Below are positions 35,308 through 43,898 of a DNA stretch of 64,000 bases, piece after piece (position 1 is the stretch's first letter; each line of letters starts with the position of its first letter). This DNA is from Halomonas litopenaei (GTDB taxonomy: Bacteria; Pseudomonadota; Gammaproteobacteria; Pseudomonadales; Halomonadaceae), in assembly GCF_003045775.1 (NCBI RefSeq), contig NZ_PXNS01000001.1:124001-188000 (forward strand). The letters are read 5' to 3'. The position numbers and the translations under genes were made by a program. Below the pieces are notes generated by a model. That model made no database searches. It was not told where the DNA came from and was given only the letters and a program-made list of their open reading frames with translations.

Positions 35308-36534
35308 ATGCGCCGAACCGACTCCGATACCGTAACCGCACCCCAAGGGGCGGCTGCAGGGTCGTCCCTTTTTCGTGACCTGTCACTGTCGGCGGTGACG
35401 GCAGGCTTTGTCGCGGTGCTGATTTCCTACTCGGGGCCGCTGGCGATCTTCTTCCAGGCCGGGGCGGCGGCGGATATCTCACCCGAGATGATGACCTCCT
35501 GGGTGTGGGCCATTTCGCTGGGGGCGGCGGTGTCGGGCATCGTCCTGAGCCTGTGGCTCAGGGTGCCGGTGGTGACGGCCTGGTCGGCGCCGGGTACGGC
35601 GCTGCTGATCACCCTGTTCCCGGAGCTGTCGCTGGGCGAGGCGGTAGGCGCCTACCTGACAGCGGCGGTGCTGATGCTGATCATCGGTATCACCGGCAGC
35701 TTCGACCGGTTGATGGCGCTGATTCCGTCGGGCGTGGCCGCCGGCATGATGGCGGGCATCCTGTTCCAGTTCGGCCTCGGTGCCTTTGCGGCCATCGAGA
35801 CCTCGCCCTGGCTCGCCGTCGGCATGCTGCTGGCCTATCTGGTGTTCAAGCGGCTGGCGCCGCGCTACAGCCTGATCCTGTTGCTGATCACCGGTGTGGT
35901 GCTCGCCGTGGTGCTGGAAGGCGCGAGTCTCGCCGGCGTCGGTGTGCACCTGGCGATTCCCCGTTTCATCGCTCCCGAGTGGAGCATCACCAGCACCCTG
36001 AGCCTCGCGTTGCCGCTGGTGGTGGTGAGCCTGACCGGCCAGTTCCTGCCGGGAATGGCAATCCTGCACGCAGCGGGCTATCACACCAGGGCTCGGCCGA
36101 TTCTGACGGTGGCCAGCCTGACCTCCTTCGCCACCGCCTGCTTTGGCGGCATCACCACGGTGATCGCGGCCATCACCGCTGCGCTGTGCACCGGCAAGGA
36201 TGCCCACCAGGACCCGGGCCGTCGCTACGTCGCCGGGGTCGCCAACGGCGTCTTCTACCTGGTCGGCGGGCTGTTCGCCGGTACTATCGTGGCGCTCTTC
36301 ACCTCCTTGCCCGGGGCCTTTGTGGCGGTACTGGCGGGGCTTGCCTTGATCGGTGCGATCACCAGCAACCTGGCCGCCATGATCGCCGCCGAGGACCACC
36401 GCGAGGCCTCGGTGATCGCCTTTATGGTGACGGCCTCGGGCATGAGCCTGTTCGGTCTGGGCGCGGCCTTCTGGGGGGTGGTGATCGGCATGCTGGCGGT
36501 CAGGTTGCTGCATGGTGGACGCGCCGCAGCCTGA
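35308..36534 (+). CDS. benE: Benzoate/H+ symporter
   Basis: A 408-residue inner-membrane protein with about twelve helices and BenE hallmarks: SAVTAGFVAVLISYSGPLAIFFQA, SAPGTALLIT, and TGQFLPGMAILHAAGY with the conserved central region. It takes up benzoate with protons. The ATG at 35308 has AAGGAG 7 bp upstream; the frame extends to 35188, but that part overlaps the benD terminator. It is transcribed alone after the terminator, giving the cell a second candidate benzoate uptake route besides the ABC importer. Confidence 0.92.
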   Translation: MRRTDSDTVTAPQGAAAGSSLFRDLSLSAVTAGFVAVLISYSGPLAIFFQAGAAADISPEMMTSWVWAISLGAAVSGIVLSLWLRVPVVTAWSAPGTALLITLFPELSLGEAVGAYLTAAVLMLIIGITGSFDRLMALIPSGVAAGMMAGILFQFGLGAFAAIETSPWLAVGMLLAYLVFKRLAPRYSLILLLITGVVLAVVLEGASLAGVGVHLAIPRFIAPEWSITSTLSLALPLVVVSLTGQFLPGMAILHAAGYHTRARPILTVASLTSFATACFGGITTVIAAITAALCTGKDAHQDPGRRYVAGVANGVFYLVGGLFAGTIVALFTSLPGAFVAVLAGLALIGAITSNLAAMIAAEDHREASVIAFMVTASGMSLFGLGAAFWGVVIGMLAVRLLHGGRAAA

Positions 36535-36724
36535 CGCTGGCGGTGATGCATGGTCCCAGGCCGAATGGCGCTCGAGCGTCGCGAATTCATCGATGTCAGC
36601 ACCGTCGGTGAGCCTGACCTGCGGCCGTCTGATACCGTCGGATTAGTGTGCTGAAACGATCGCGGCGTCAGGGTGGGAGCGCGGGGTGACAAAGTTGCCG
36701 GCTATCATCGGCGGAGCCCTATTT

Positions 36725-36866
36725 GGGCGCTGTCCGAAAAGTCGACGAGCGAAGGTTAGACAAGGCAAAAATCGGTGAGAAAGCGCAGTTTACGGAGTGT
36801 AAATGAGCATTTTGATCCGATTTTTAACGCCGTATTACCGAGTGCAGGCACTTTTCAGACAAGCCC
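36725..36866. mobile_element. MITE-like palindromic intergenic element
   Basis: About 140 bp with imperfect terminal inverted repeats: GGGCGCTGTCCGAAAAGT on the left, and the complement of ACTTTTCAGACAAGCCC on the right. Nested inside are AAAAATCGG/CCGATTTTT and, at the centre, TTTAC-GGAGT-GTAAA, so the whole element can fold into one long hairpin. It carries no gene, and I see no clear target duplication. It looks like the non-autonomous repeats scattered in halomonad and related genomes; that comparison is from memory. Confidence 0.65.
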
Positions 36867-36913
36867 TAGGCAAAGATGTCCGCTGTACTCGCTCGAATCA
36901 CCAGGAAACCGCC

Positions 36914-37378
36914 GTGACCCCGTATTCAAGAAGTGCTCTCGCCTGCCATGCACTGGCGACCCTGATTCTGATCGCCTTCGGCCTGGTCTATCTCGGCAGC
37001 AGCGAGTTCATGCCCTACCACGCCGCCGCCATGGGGCTCGACTGGGCGTCGGTCGCTCCAGGTACCCGGCAGGTCCTGCTGGCGCTGATGCACGCCCTGG
37101 GGGGCGCCTGTCTCAGCGTGGCGCTGCTGGTCGGTGTGCTGCTGTGGGGGCCGTTTCGGAAGGGGGCTGCCTGGGCGACCTGGACGGTGCCGCTGGCCGG
37201 CTTTGTGCTGTGCGCGACCTCGCTCTACGCCCAGGTCGGGGTGGCCCTCAGGACGCCGGCGTCGCCGCCCATGCTGCCGGTCATCGCCGCCGGTGTCTTG
37301 CTGGCGCTGGGGCTGTGGCGGTCACGGCGCTGGCGCCAACGCGACGTCCCGTTGCACACCCGGTCGGACTCACGCTAG
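36914..37378 (+). CDS. Small four-helix membrane protein of unknown function
   Basis: A 154-residue protein starting with GTG at 36914 behind AGGAAA. It has four predicted membrane segments (residues about 10-32, 48-77, 83-105, 112-130) and a short basic tail. A short loop, GSSEFMPYHAAAMGLDWASV, sits between helices 1 and 2. I do not recognise a characterised family. The frame is open upstream to 36803, but that stretch belongs to the MITE-like element, so a longer product is unlikely. The element lies only 47 bp upstream and may affect its expression. Confidence 0.7.
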   Translation: MTPYSRSALACHALATLILIAFGLVYLGSSEFMPYHAAAMGLDWASVAPGTRQVLLALMHALGGACLSVALLVGVLLWGPFRKGAAWATWTVPLAGFVLCATSLYAQVGVALRTPASPPMLPVIAAGVLLALGLWRSRRWRQRDVPLHTRSDSR

Positions 37379-37405
37379 CACACCGTACTGACGGTAACCG
37401 CAGGG

Positions 37406-37777
37406 TCAGTCTCCCTCCCACTTCTCCAGCAGCCGGTCATGATAGCGCCCCAGCTCAAGAAGCCGACTGGCACCCCGCCCGCTTTCGCCAAGCCGTGCGC
37501 GCAGAAGACGCAGGCGTTTCTCGCAAGCGCTTCGCTCGGCGGCTTCCTGTGTCTGCGCCAGCAGGTCTTCCACCTCACGAATCTCGCGCTGAAGCTGAAG
37601 CTCCGGGGGCAGATAGCCTGAGTTCTTCAGCAGTCGGTAGCCTGCCCGCAGCGCCTCGGGAATCATGCTGTCGTCGTCGAGTTCGATGGGCTTGCCGTGA
37701 TCCGGCAGGTTGTCGAAGGCGCCTTCCTGCTGCGCCTTCTGGATACGTGCCTCGGCCAGTTGGTCGAGCAGGGACAT
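37406..37777 (-). CDS. DUF1992 domain protein (DnaJC28-like)
   Basis: A 123-residue protein made almost entirely of the DUF1992 domain: AEARIQKAQQEGAFDNLPDHGKPI, then the RLLKNSGYLPPELQL segment. The family includes E. coli YhdN and the domain of eukaryotic DNAJC28; the function is unknown. The C-terminal part is a charged helix likely to form a coiled coil. It is monocistronic and convergent with the small membrane protein gene. Confidence 0.88.
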   Translation of the reverse strand: MSLLDQLAEARIQKAQQEGAFDNLPDHGKPIELDDDSMIPEALRAGYRLLKNSGYLPPELQLQREIREVEDLLAQTQEAAERSACEKRLRLLRARLGESGRGASRLLELGRYHDRLLEKWEGD

Positions 37778-37883
37778 GGGAGCACCTCGTGGCGTAAAGC
37801 GGTCCTGTTGACCCGACTTTAGGCCATCGGAGCGCTCCCATCACCCGCCAGCGGGAGCCATCAAGAGAAGGAAGGCGCGAGGG

Positions 37884-39293
37884 CTACAGCTCTGGATGTC
37901 GACGATGCCAGTCGGTGACCTGCTGGAAGGCCCAGCCAGCGCGTACCAGCATCGCTTCATTGAACATCGGTGCGATGAACTGGAAGGCGATGGGCCCGCC
38001 CTGCTGGCTGAAGCCCGCCGGCAGGGTAATGGTCGGGTGCCCGCTCAGGTCGAAAGGACAGGTATAGCGCAGCATGCCGGAAAACAGCGCTTCATCCTCG
38101 CCGAACTTCTCCATGAACGCCATCGACGGGGCGGCGTAGGCGGTGACCGGGGCGATCAGCAGGTCGATACTGGCCAAGAGGCGATCGACCCGGCCCTTGA
38201 ACTCGGCCCGGCGCAGCAGTCGTTGCTGGTGGTCCATGGCGCTCTGGGCGCGGCCCAGGTCGATCAGACCAGCAAGACCAGGGCCGTACGCTTCGCGCTG
38301 GCTGGGGAAGGTCTCGGCATGGGCGACGGCGGTCTCCACGCCGCACAGTGGCGCCCAGTCGAATACCGCCTGCTGGGTGTCGGGGAAGTCGATTTCCTCG
38401 ATCACTGCACCGAGCTGTCCTAGCGTGGACACGACCTGTTCGAGGACGCCGCGGGTTTCGTTATCCACCGCTTCGATGGCCCAGTGAGGGTCGAGCCCGA
38501 TACGCAGGCCCTTCAGGCCCCGTGTCATGCCGGCCAGGTAATCCGGCACGGCGAGGGGGACGGCGGTGGGGTCACGTTCGTCGGCACCGGCAATAACGCC
38601 AAGCAGCGCCCCTGCGTCGGCGGCGCTGCGGGCGATCGGCCCGATGTGGTCCATCGAGGCCGCCAGCTCGAAGGCGCCGTGTCGGCTGACTCGGCCCCAG
38701 CTCGGCTTGAGGCCGGTGACGCCGTTGGCGGCCGAGGGGAAGCGAATCGAGCCACCGGTGTCGGTGCCCAGCGAGCCAAAGCACAGCCCGGCGGCGGTGG
38801 CCACGCCGGAACCGCTGGACGAGGCGCCTGACCACAGGGCCTCGCCCCAGGGGTTGGTGGGCGGCGTGATGTCGGGGTGGTGATCGGCGAAGGCGCCTTC
38901 GGTCTGCTGCAGCTTGCCTAGCAGCACGGCCCCGGCCTGGTCGAGGCGTGTGACCACGCTGGCCGTTTCCCGGGGCACGTGGTCACGGTGCAGGGGCATG
39001 CCGTGGGTCGTCCGGGTCCCCGCTGTCCACAGCAGATCCTTGACGGCCACTGGAACACCCTGAAGCGGCCCCTTGTGGATGCCAGCGGCCAGATCGCGGT
39101 CCGCCTGGGCGGCCTGTTCAAGTGCACTGTCGGCCATGACGGTGACAAAGCTGTTCAGGGTGGTATCGACGCTGTCGATTCGCTCGAGCATGGTTCGAGT
39201 GACCTCGACGGCGCTCAGTTCCCTGGACTGGATTCGACGGCCGACCTCGATAAGGCCGTCAAAGTGCAGCGGATGGTCTGTCATTGTTGTCAT
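37884..39293 (-). CDS. Amidase-signature family hydrolase
   Basis: A 469-residue enzyme of the amidase-signature family. The Ser-cisSer-Lys triad is visible: the lysine in VAVKDLLWTAG, the Gly/Ser-rich SGASSSGSGVATAAG, and the nucleophile serine in TDTGGSIRFPSAANG. It hydrolyses a carboxamide to acid and ammonia; the substrate is unknown. The AraC regulator gene lies directly upstream on the same strand, 109 bp away. Aromatic amides such as benzamide would fit the nearby benzoate genes, but this is only a suggestion. GatA-like transamidosome function is unlikely without gatB and gatC. Confidence 0.85.
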   Translation of the reverse strand: MTTMTDHPLHFDGLIEVGRRIQSRELSAVEVTRTMLERIDSVDTTLNSFVTVMADSALEQAAQADRDLAAGIHKGPLQGVPVAVKDLLWTAGTRTTHGMPLHRDHVPRETASVVTRLDQAGAVLLGKLQQTEGAFADHHPDITPPTNPWGEALWSGASSSGSGVATAAGLCFGSLGTDTGGSIRFPSAANGVTGLKPSWGRVSRHGAFELAASMDHIGPIARSAADAGALLGVIAGADERDPTAVPLAVPDYLAGMTRGLKGLRIGLDPHWAIEAVDNETRGVLEQVVSTLGQLGAVIEEIDFPDTQQAVFDWAPLCGVETAVAHAETFPSQREAYGPGLAGLIDLGRAQSAMDHQQRLLRRAEFKGRVDRLLASIDLLIAPVTAYAAPSMAFMEKFGEDEALFSGMLRYTCPFDLSGHPTITLPAGFSQQGGPIAFQFIAPMFNEAMLVRAGWAFQQVTDWHRRHPEL

Positions 39294-39402
39294 CCTGATG
39301 GTGAGAGAAGACGCTCACCTTCAGGGTAGGCAGGGCGAGGGACTCAGGTTTGCCTGAACGGGCCAAGCGGTGGCCCGAGAGGGCCAGAGCGAGCTGGTGG
39401 GG

Positions 39403-40341
39403 TCACATCGTCTCGGGTGCGTGGCGACCTGCTTGCAGCAAGGTAGAGGGCGAATGACCGTAGGCCTGACGGAAGCTTCGGCTGAAATGGGAGACACTGG
39501 TGAAGCCATGCTCCAGGGCGACCTCGGTGACGCTGCGGATACCACCTGCCCGCAGGGTGGCGCGACTCTGCTCCAGGCGAATCGCCCACAGTGCTGCCAT
39601 GGGGGTGTGACCGTGCTGAGCGAACAGCCGGGTGAGGGTGCGCCGAGAGACATGGTTGTCCCGGGCGATGCGATCGAGGCTCAGGGACGGGTCCTGGTGC
39701 TGTTGTTGCAGGTAGTGACAAAGGCGTCGGTAGAGCACGTCGTTGCGACTGTCGCCAGCGCCGCCCAGCCCCTCGAGCACCAGAGCCGCCAGATCGACCA
39801 TCGCCTCGCCGAGCCCGATCGACGAGGCTTCGGCGTCTAGCCGGGCGCCGTCTCGGATCAACGCCTTCAAAGAGGTGGCGCCGGGCAAGGTCGCCGGGAT
39901 AGGTCGCGCGGTCAGCGGCTCGGTGGAGGTCAGGCGACGCATCAAGGGCGCCCGAGGAAGGCGCACCAGATGAAGCGCGCTGGCGCTCAGGCACCATTCG
40001 AACGGGCGGCAGGCATCGTACAGCACCAGGTCGCCGGGCCCGATGGCGATCCGCCGCTGATCCTGGTCGAGTCTGGCCGTGGCGTTCTCGAGAAAGCCGA
40101 GCCACAGGTCATCGTCGCTGTCGCGGGACAGGTGGTGTGACTGCCGGCGCCAGCGGTGGGAAGAGGCGGCCATGGTACTGATGGCGACGTCGCCGTATTG
40201 CCTGATGTTGAGGCTGCCATGGAAGGGCCGTTCGTCGAGGCATTGGCTGTCGGCTGGAATGCAGTGGCTGCAGACGACGTCGTGCCAGAAGGCGAAGCGC
40301 TCTCGGGAGTCGATCTGTCGGGTGGTAAAGGCGGCCGTCAT
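39403..40341 (-). CDS. AraC-family transcriptional regulator
   Basis: A 312-residue protein. The N-terminal sensor half (residues about 15-190) has the FAFWHDVV and DLVLYDACRPFEW segments of the AraC-binding-like domain in FeaR-type regulators. The C-terminal DNA-binding half (about 205-305) has two helix-turn-helices (SLDRIARDNHVSRRTLTRLF; VTEVALEHGFTSVSHFSRSF). The start at 40341 has AAGGA 9 bp upstream; the frame is open to 40734, but that includes the adhE 3' end. It probably controls the amidase directly downstream. Confidence 0.85.
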   Translation of the reverse strand: MTAAFTTRQIDSRERFAFWHDVVCSHCIPADSQCLDERPFHGSLNIRQYGDVAISTMAASSHRWRRQSHHLSRDSDDDLWLGFLENATARLDQDQRRIAIGPGDLVLYDACRPFEWCLSASALHLVRLPRAPLMRRLTSTEPLTARPIPATLPGATSLKALIRDGARLDAEASSIGLGEAMVDLAALVLEGLGGAGDSRNDVLYRRLCHYLQQQHQDPSLSLDRIARDNHVSRRTLTRLFAQHGHTPMAALWAIRLEQSRATLRAGGIRSVTEVALEHGFTSVSHFSRSFRQAYGHSPSTLLQAGRHAPETM

Positions 40342-40523
40342 GCAGGTGTCCTTCCAGGCGGGGCGGCCACAGGGTCTCAAAATGGACATTGATGCAGCCA
40401 TCGTCCCGACACTATAGCGCAGGTATAGCACAGGCATAGCGCAGGCGGGTTTGGCGGCGGCATGCACACCGGTTGGGCCCTTAGCGCAGGGGATAAGCAC
40501 TGGTGACTGTTTGCGAGACGCAA

Positions 40524-40555
40524 CAGCCCCCGCGAGATCGCTCTCGCGGGGGCTG
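40524..40555. terminator. Perfect 14-bp hairpin between adhE and the AraC gene
   Basis: CAGCCCCCGCGAGA and its exact complement flank TCGC. It lies 61 bp downstream of adhE on the minus strand and is the likely adhE terminator, although the T content after it is low (TTGCGTCT). Confidence 0.7.
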
Positions 40556-40615
40556 TGGTCGTGGCGGGACCCCTTTCGATCAAGCCCTGCCAAGGGCTCT
40601 GGCGCTAGCTTGGGC

Positions 40616-43399
40616 TCAGGCGTCGGCCTTCTCCTTCTTCGCCTTGCGGCCAGCCGCCTTGCCGGTGGGTGTGCTCGCTTCGTTCCTGGCGTTCTGTCGG
40701 GCCTTTTCCGGGGCCTTGGCAGGGTCATCGGCAAGCGCCCGGGCCGGCGCGCGCGCTTCGCTCTTCTTGATCACGGTGGTGCCGGCGAAGGTCTCGCCCT
40801 CCACATAGACCTCCCCGTAGTAGGACGCTCGTAGCACTTCCTTGAGCTCGCTGATCAAGGGGTAGCGCGGGTTGGCGCCGGTGCACTGGTCATCGAAGGC
40901 CTCTGCGGCCACTTCATCGAGCTTGGCCAGGAAGTCGGCCTCGGGGACGCCGGCTTCCTTGATCGAGGCGGGGATGTCCAGCTCGCGCTTGAGCTCATCG
41001 AGCCAGTTGATCAGGCGCTCGACCTTCTGGGCGGTGCGGTCGCCGGCCAGGGACAGCCCCAGGTGATCGGCGACCTCGGCGTAGCGGCTGCGCGCCTTGG
41101 GCCGGTCGTACTGGGAGAAGGCGGTCTGCTTGGTCGGGTTGTCGTTGGCGTTGAAGCGCACCACGTTGGTGATCAGCAGCGCATTGGCCAGGCCATGGGG
41201 CAGGTGGAACTCGGCGCCGAGCTTGTGGGCCATGGAGTGGCACACGCCAAGGAAGGCATTGGCGAAGGCCATGCCGGCGATGCTGGCGCCACTGTGGACC
41301 TTCTCGCGGGCCACGGCGTTGCGCTCGCCCTCACGGTAGCTGGCCGGCAGGTACTGTTTCAGCAGCTTCAGCGCCTGCAGCGCGTGACCGTCGGAGAACT
41401 CGTTGGCCAGCACCGAGACGTAGGCCTCCAGCGCGTGGGTCACGGCGTCGTAGCCGCCAAACGCGGTCAGCGATCTGGGCATCTTCATCACCAGGTTGGC
41501 ATCGACGATGGCCATGTCCGGGGTCAGCTGATAGTCCGCCAGCGGGTACTTGATGCCGGTGGCGTCATCGGTAACCACCGCGAAAGGCGTGACCTCGGAG
41601 CCGGTTCCGGAGGTGGTGGGGATACACACCAGGCTGGCTTTTTCGCCCATGGTGGGGAACTGGTAGATCCGCTTGCGGATGTCCATGAAGCGCATCGCCA
41701 GATCCTGGAAGTGCACGTCCGGGTGCTCGTACTTGACCCACATGATCTTGGCGGCGTCCATCGGTGAGCCGCCGCCGAGCGCCAGGATCACGTCGGGCTG
41801 GAAGCTGGCCATGGCCTCGGCGCCCTTGTCGACGATCGACATGGTGGGGTCGGCCTCGACGTCGTAGAAGGTGTGGACCTCCATGCCGAGGCCCTTGAGC
41901 AGGGCCATCAGCTCATCGGCGTAGCCGTTGTTGAACAGGAAGCGGTCGGTGACGATAAAGGCGCGCTTCTTGTCCTTGAGGTCGGTCAACGCCACCGACA
42001 GGCTGCCGCGACGGAAGTAGATCGATTCGGGGAGCTTGTGCCACAGCATGTTTTCCGCCCGGTTGGCCACGGTCTTGGTGTTGATCAGGTGCTTGGGACC
42101 GACATTTTCGGAGATCGAGTTGCCGCCCCAGGAACCGCAGCCGAGGGTCAGCGAAGGCGCCATGTCGAAGTTGTACATGTCGCCGATGCCACCGTGGGAG
42201 GTGGGGATATTGACCAGGATGCGCGCGGTCTTGAGGCGGTCGCCGAAGTAGCGGATACGTGACTGCTGGGTGTCCTGGTCGGTGTAGAGCCCCGAGGTGT
42301 GGCCGATACCACCGAACTCGACCATGGTGCAGGCCTGGTCCACCGCGTCCTCGAAGGAACTGGCGCGGAACATGCCCAGTGTCGGTGACAGTTTTTCGTG
42401 GGCAAAGGCGTCGTCGATGCTGACCCGCTCGCCCTCGCCGATCAGGATCTTGGTGTCGGCGGGCACCTCGATGCCGGCGAGCCCGGCGATGGTCGCCGCC
42501 GACTGGCCGACGATGGCGGCGTTGAGCGCGCCATTTTTCAGAAGCACCTGACGGACCTGGTCGGCCTCGTCGGCGGACAGCAGGTAGGCCGCGTGGGAGG
42601 CGAAGCGTTCACGCACCTCGTCGTAGACCTCTTTGAGCACGATCACCGCCTGCTCCGAGGCGCACACCACGCCATTGTCGAAGGTCTTGGACATCAGGAT
42701 CGAGGCCACCGCCCGCTTGATGTCCGCGCTCTCGTCGATCACCACCGGCACGTTGCCGGCACCCACACCGATGGCCGGCTTGCCCGAGGAGTAGGCCGCC
42801 TTGACCATGCCGGGCCCGCCGGTGGCCAGGATCAGGTTGATGCCCTCGTGCTTCATCAGGGCCTCGGACAGCGCCACCGAGGGCTGGTCGATCCAGCCGA
42901 TGATGTCCTGTGGTGCACCGGCAGCCACCGCCGCCTCCAGCACCAGCTTCGCGGCGGCGTTGGTGCAGTGACGTGCGCGCGGGTGGGGCGAGAAGATGAT
43001 GCCGTTGCGGGTCTTCAGCGAGATCAGCGCCTTGAAGATGGCCGTGGAGGTGGGGTTGGTGGTGGGGATGATGCCGCAGATCAGGCCCACCGGCTCGGCG
43101 ATGGTCATGGTGCCGGCTTCATCGTGGGTAGCGATGACGCCACAGGTCCTGTCGTCCTTGTACTTGTTGTAGATGAACTCCGAGGCAAAGTGGTTCTTGA
43201 TCACCTTGTCCTCGAGCACGCCCATGGCGGTCTCTTCTACCGCCTGGCGGGCCAGCGGTATGCGGGCCTGGTTGGCGGCAAGCGAGGCGGCGCGAAAGAT
43301 CGCATCGACCTTCTCTTGAGAGAAGCTGGCAAAGACCCGTTGCGCGGCCTTGACCCTGGCGACGAGAGCGTCGAGTTCAGCGAGGTTGGTAACAGCCAT
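40616..43399 (-). CDS. adhE: Bifunctional acetaldehyde-CoA/alcohol dehydrogenase
   Basis: A 927-residue fusion. Residues 1-440 are a CoA-acylating aldehyde dehydrogenase with the nucleophile in NGVVCASEQAVIV near residue 247. Residues about 455-865 are an iron-dependent alcohol dehydrogenase with GGGSPMDAAK and the His-rich GVCHSMAHKLGAEFHLPHGLAN. Together they reduce acetyl-CoA to ethanol or run in reverse, and the protein forms spirosomes. The C-terminus ends in a basic Ala/Lys-rich tail of about 45 residues beyond the E. coli protein. Two adjacent ATGs (43402, 43399) follow GGAGG; the second has better spacing. Confidence 0.94.
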   Translation of the reverse strand: MAVTNLAELDALVARVKAAQRVFASFSQEKVDAIFRAASLAANQARIPLARQAVEETAMGVLEDKVIKNHFASEFIYNKYKDDRTCGVIATHDEAGTMTIAEPVGLICGIIPTTNPTSTAIFKALISLKTRNGIIFSPHPRARHCTNAAAKLVLEAAVAAGAPQDIIGWIDQPSVALSEALMKHEGINLILATGGPGMVKAAYSSGKPAIGVGAGNVPVVIDESADIKRAVASILMSKTFDNGVVCASEQAVIVLKEVYDEVRERFASHAAYLLSADEADQVRQVLLKNGALNAAIVGQSAATIAGLAGIEVPADTKILIGEGERVSIDDAFAHEKLSPTLGMFRASSFEDAVDQACTMVEFGGIGHTSGLYTDQDTQQSRIRYFGDRLKTARILVNIPTSHGGIGDMYNFDMAPSLTLGCGSWGGNSISENVGPKHLINTKTVANRAENMLWHKLPESIYFRRGSLSVALTDLKDKKRAFIVTDRFLFNNGYADELMALLKGLGMEVHTFYDVEADPTMSIVDKGAEAMASFQPDVILALGGGSPMDAAKIMWVKYEHPDVHFQDLAMRFMDIRKRIYQFPTMGEKASLVCIPTTSGTGSEVTPFAVVTDDATGIKYPLADYQLTPDMAIVDANLVMKMPRSLTAFGGYDAVTHALEAYVSVLANEFSDGHALQALKLLKQYLPASYREGERNAVAREKVHSGASIAGMAFANAFLGVCHSMAHKLGAEFHLPHGLANALLITNVVRFNANDNPTKQTAFSQYDRPKARSRYAEVADHLGLSLAGDRTAQKVERLINWLDELKRELDIPASIKEAGVPEADFLAKLDEVAAEAFDDQCTGANPRYPLISELKEVLRASYYGEVYVEGETFAGTTVIKKSEARAPARALADDPAKAPEKARQNARNEASTPTGKAAGRKAKKEKADA

Positions 43400-43898
43400 C
43401 ATTGGCCTCCAGTAACATGACAAAGGAAAGAAAAAGCGACCTGCGAAACCTCCTTGGCGTGTGCAGTGCCTGTTGCTCGGAGCTGGGCATGTGCCTGGCT
43501 CGGGCGTCGGCGGGCATAAGGCTCGGGCGTCGGCGAGCATAAGAAGCAAAGCGGCTTGAAAAGTGGCTTGATGTCTTCCCGTCGAGATTCAGTCTATGGC
43601 TGTCTCGATTCAGCTCTGCTGACAGGGGTCAGTTTTGTCGCCGGTATTCCGCTGATTCGAACATCATGATGATCGCAAGCATCAGCTCAGCCTATCCGTG
43701 GGCTGGGGTAGGGAGGGCGCTTCAGCCGAGCCCCCTGTGGAGGAGGAGAGGTAGACTCCACCTCGGTCAGGAGAGGCCATTGGCAATAATGTCAGGACAC
43801 AAATCGTCACTCCGACGGGTCTTGCGACCCGAGTGATGGTTGACTAGCCTCGTGTGACGATAGTTGGACGAAAGCTATACGGAGCGAAAGGAGTCGTT
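43400..43898. other. Divergent intergenic region adhE / aldehyde dehydrogenase
   Basis: About 500 bp. It holds a two-copy 23-bp tandem repeat (43497-43542), and an interrupted dyad near 43808-43835 with CACTC and GACCCGAGTG arms just upstream of the aldehyde dehydrogenase gene. I find no RNA gene or ORF with a ribosome site. Its size suggests complex control of the two divergent genes. Confidence 0.45.
43497..43542. repeat. Two-copy 23-bp tandem repeat upstream of adhE
   Basis: Units 43497-43519 and 43520-43542 (GGCTCGGGCGTCGG..., ending GCATAA) differ at one base. They lie about 100 bp upstream of the adhE start on its leader side. Confidence 0.85.

Noticed and set aside
40342..40734. 131-residue N-terminal extension of the AraC regulator
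   Set aside because: The extension runs through the adhE 3' end and its terminator, is Arg/Pro-rich, and a proper start with AAGGA exists at 40341.
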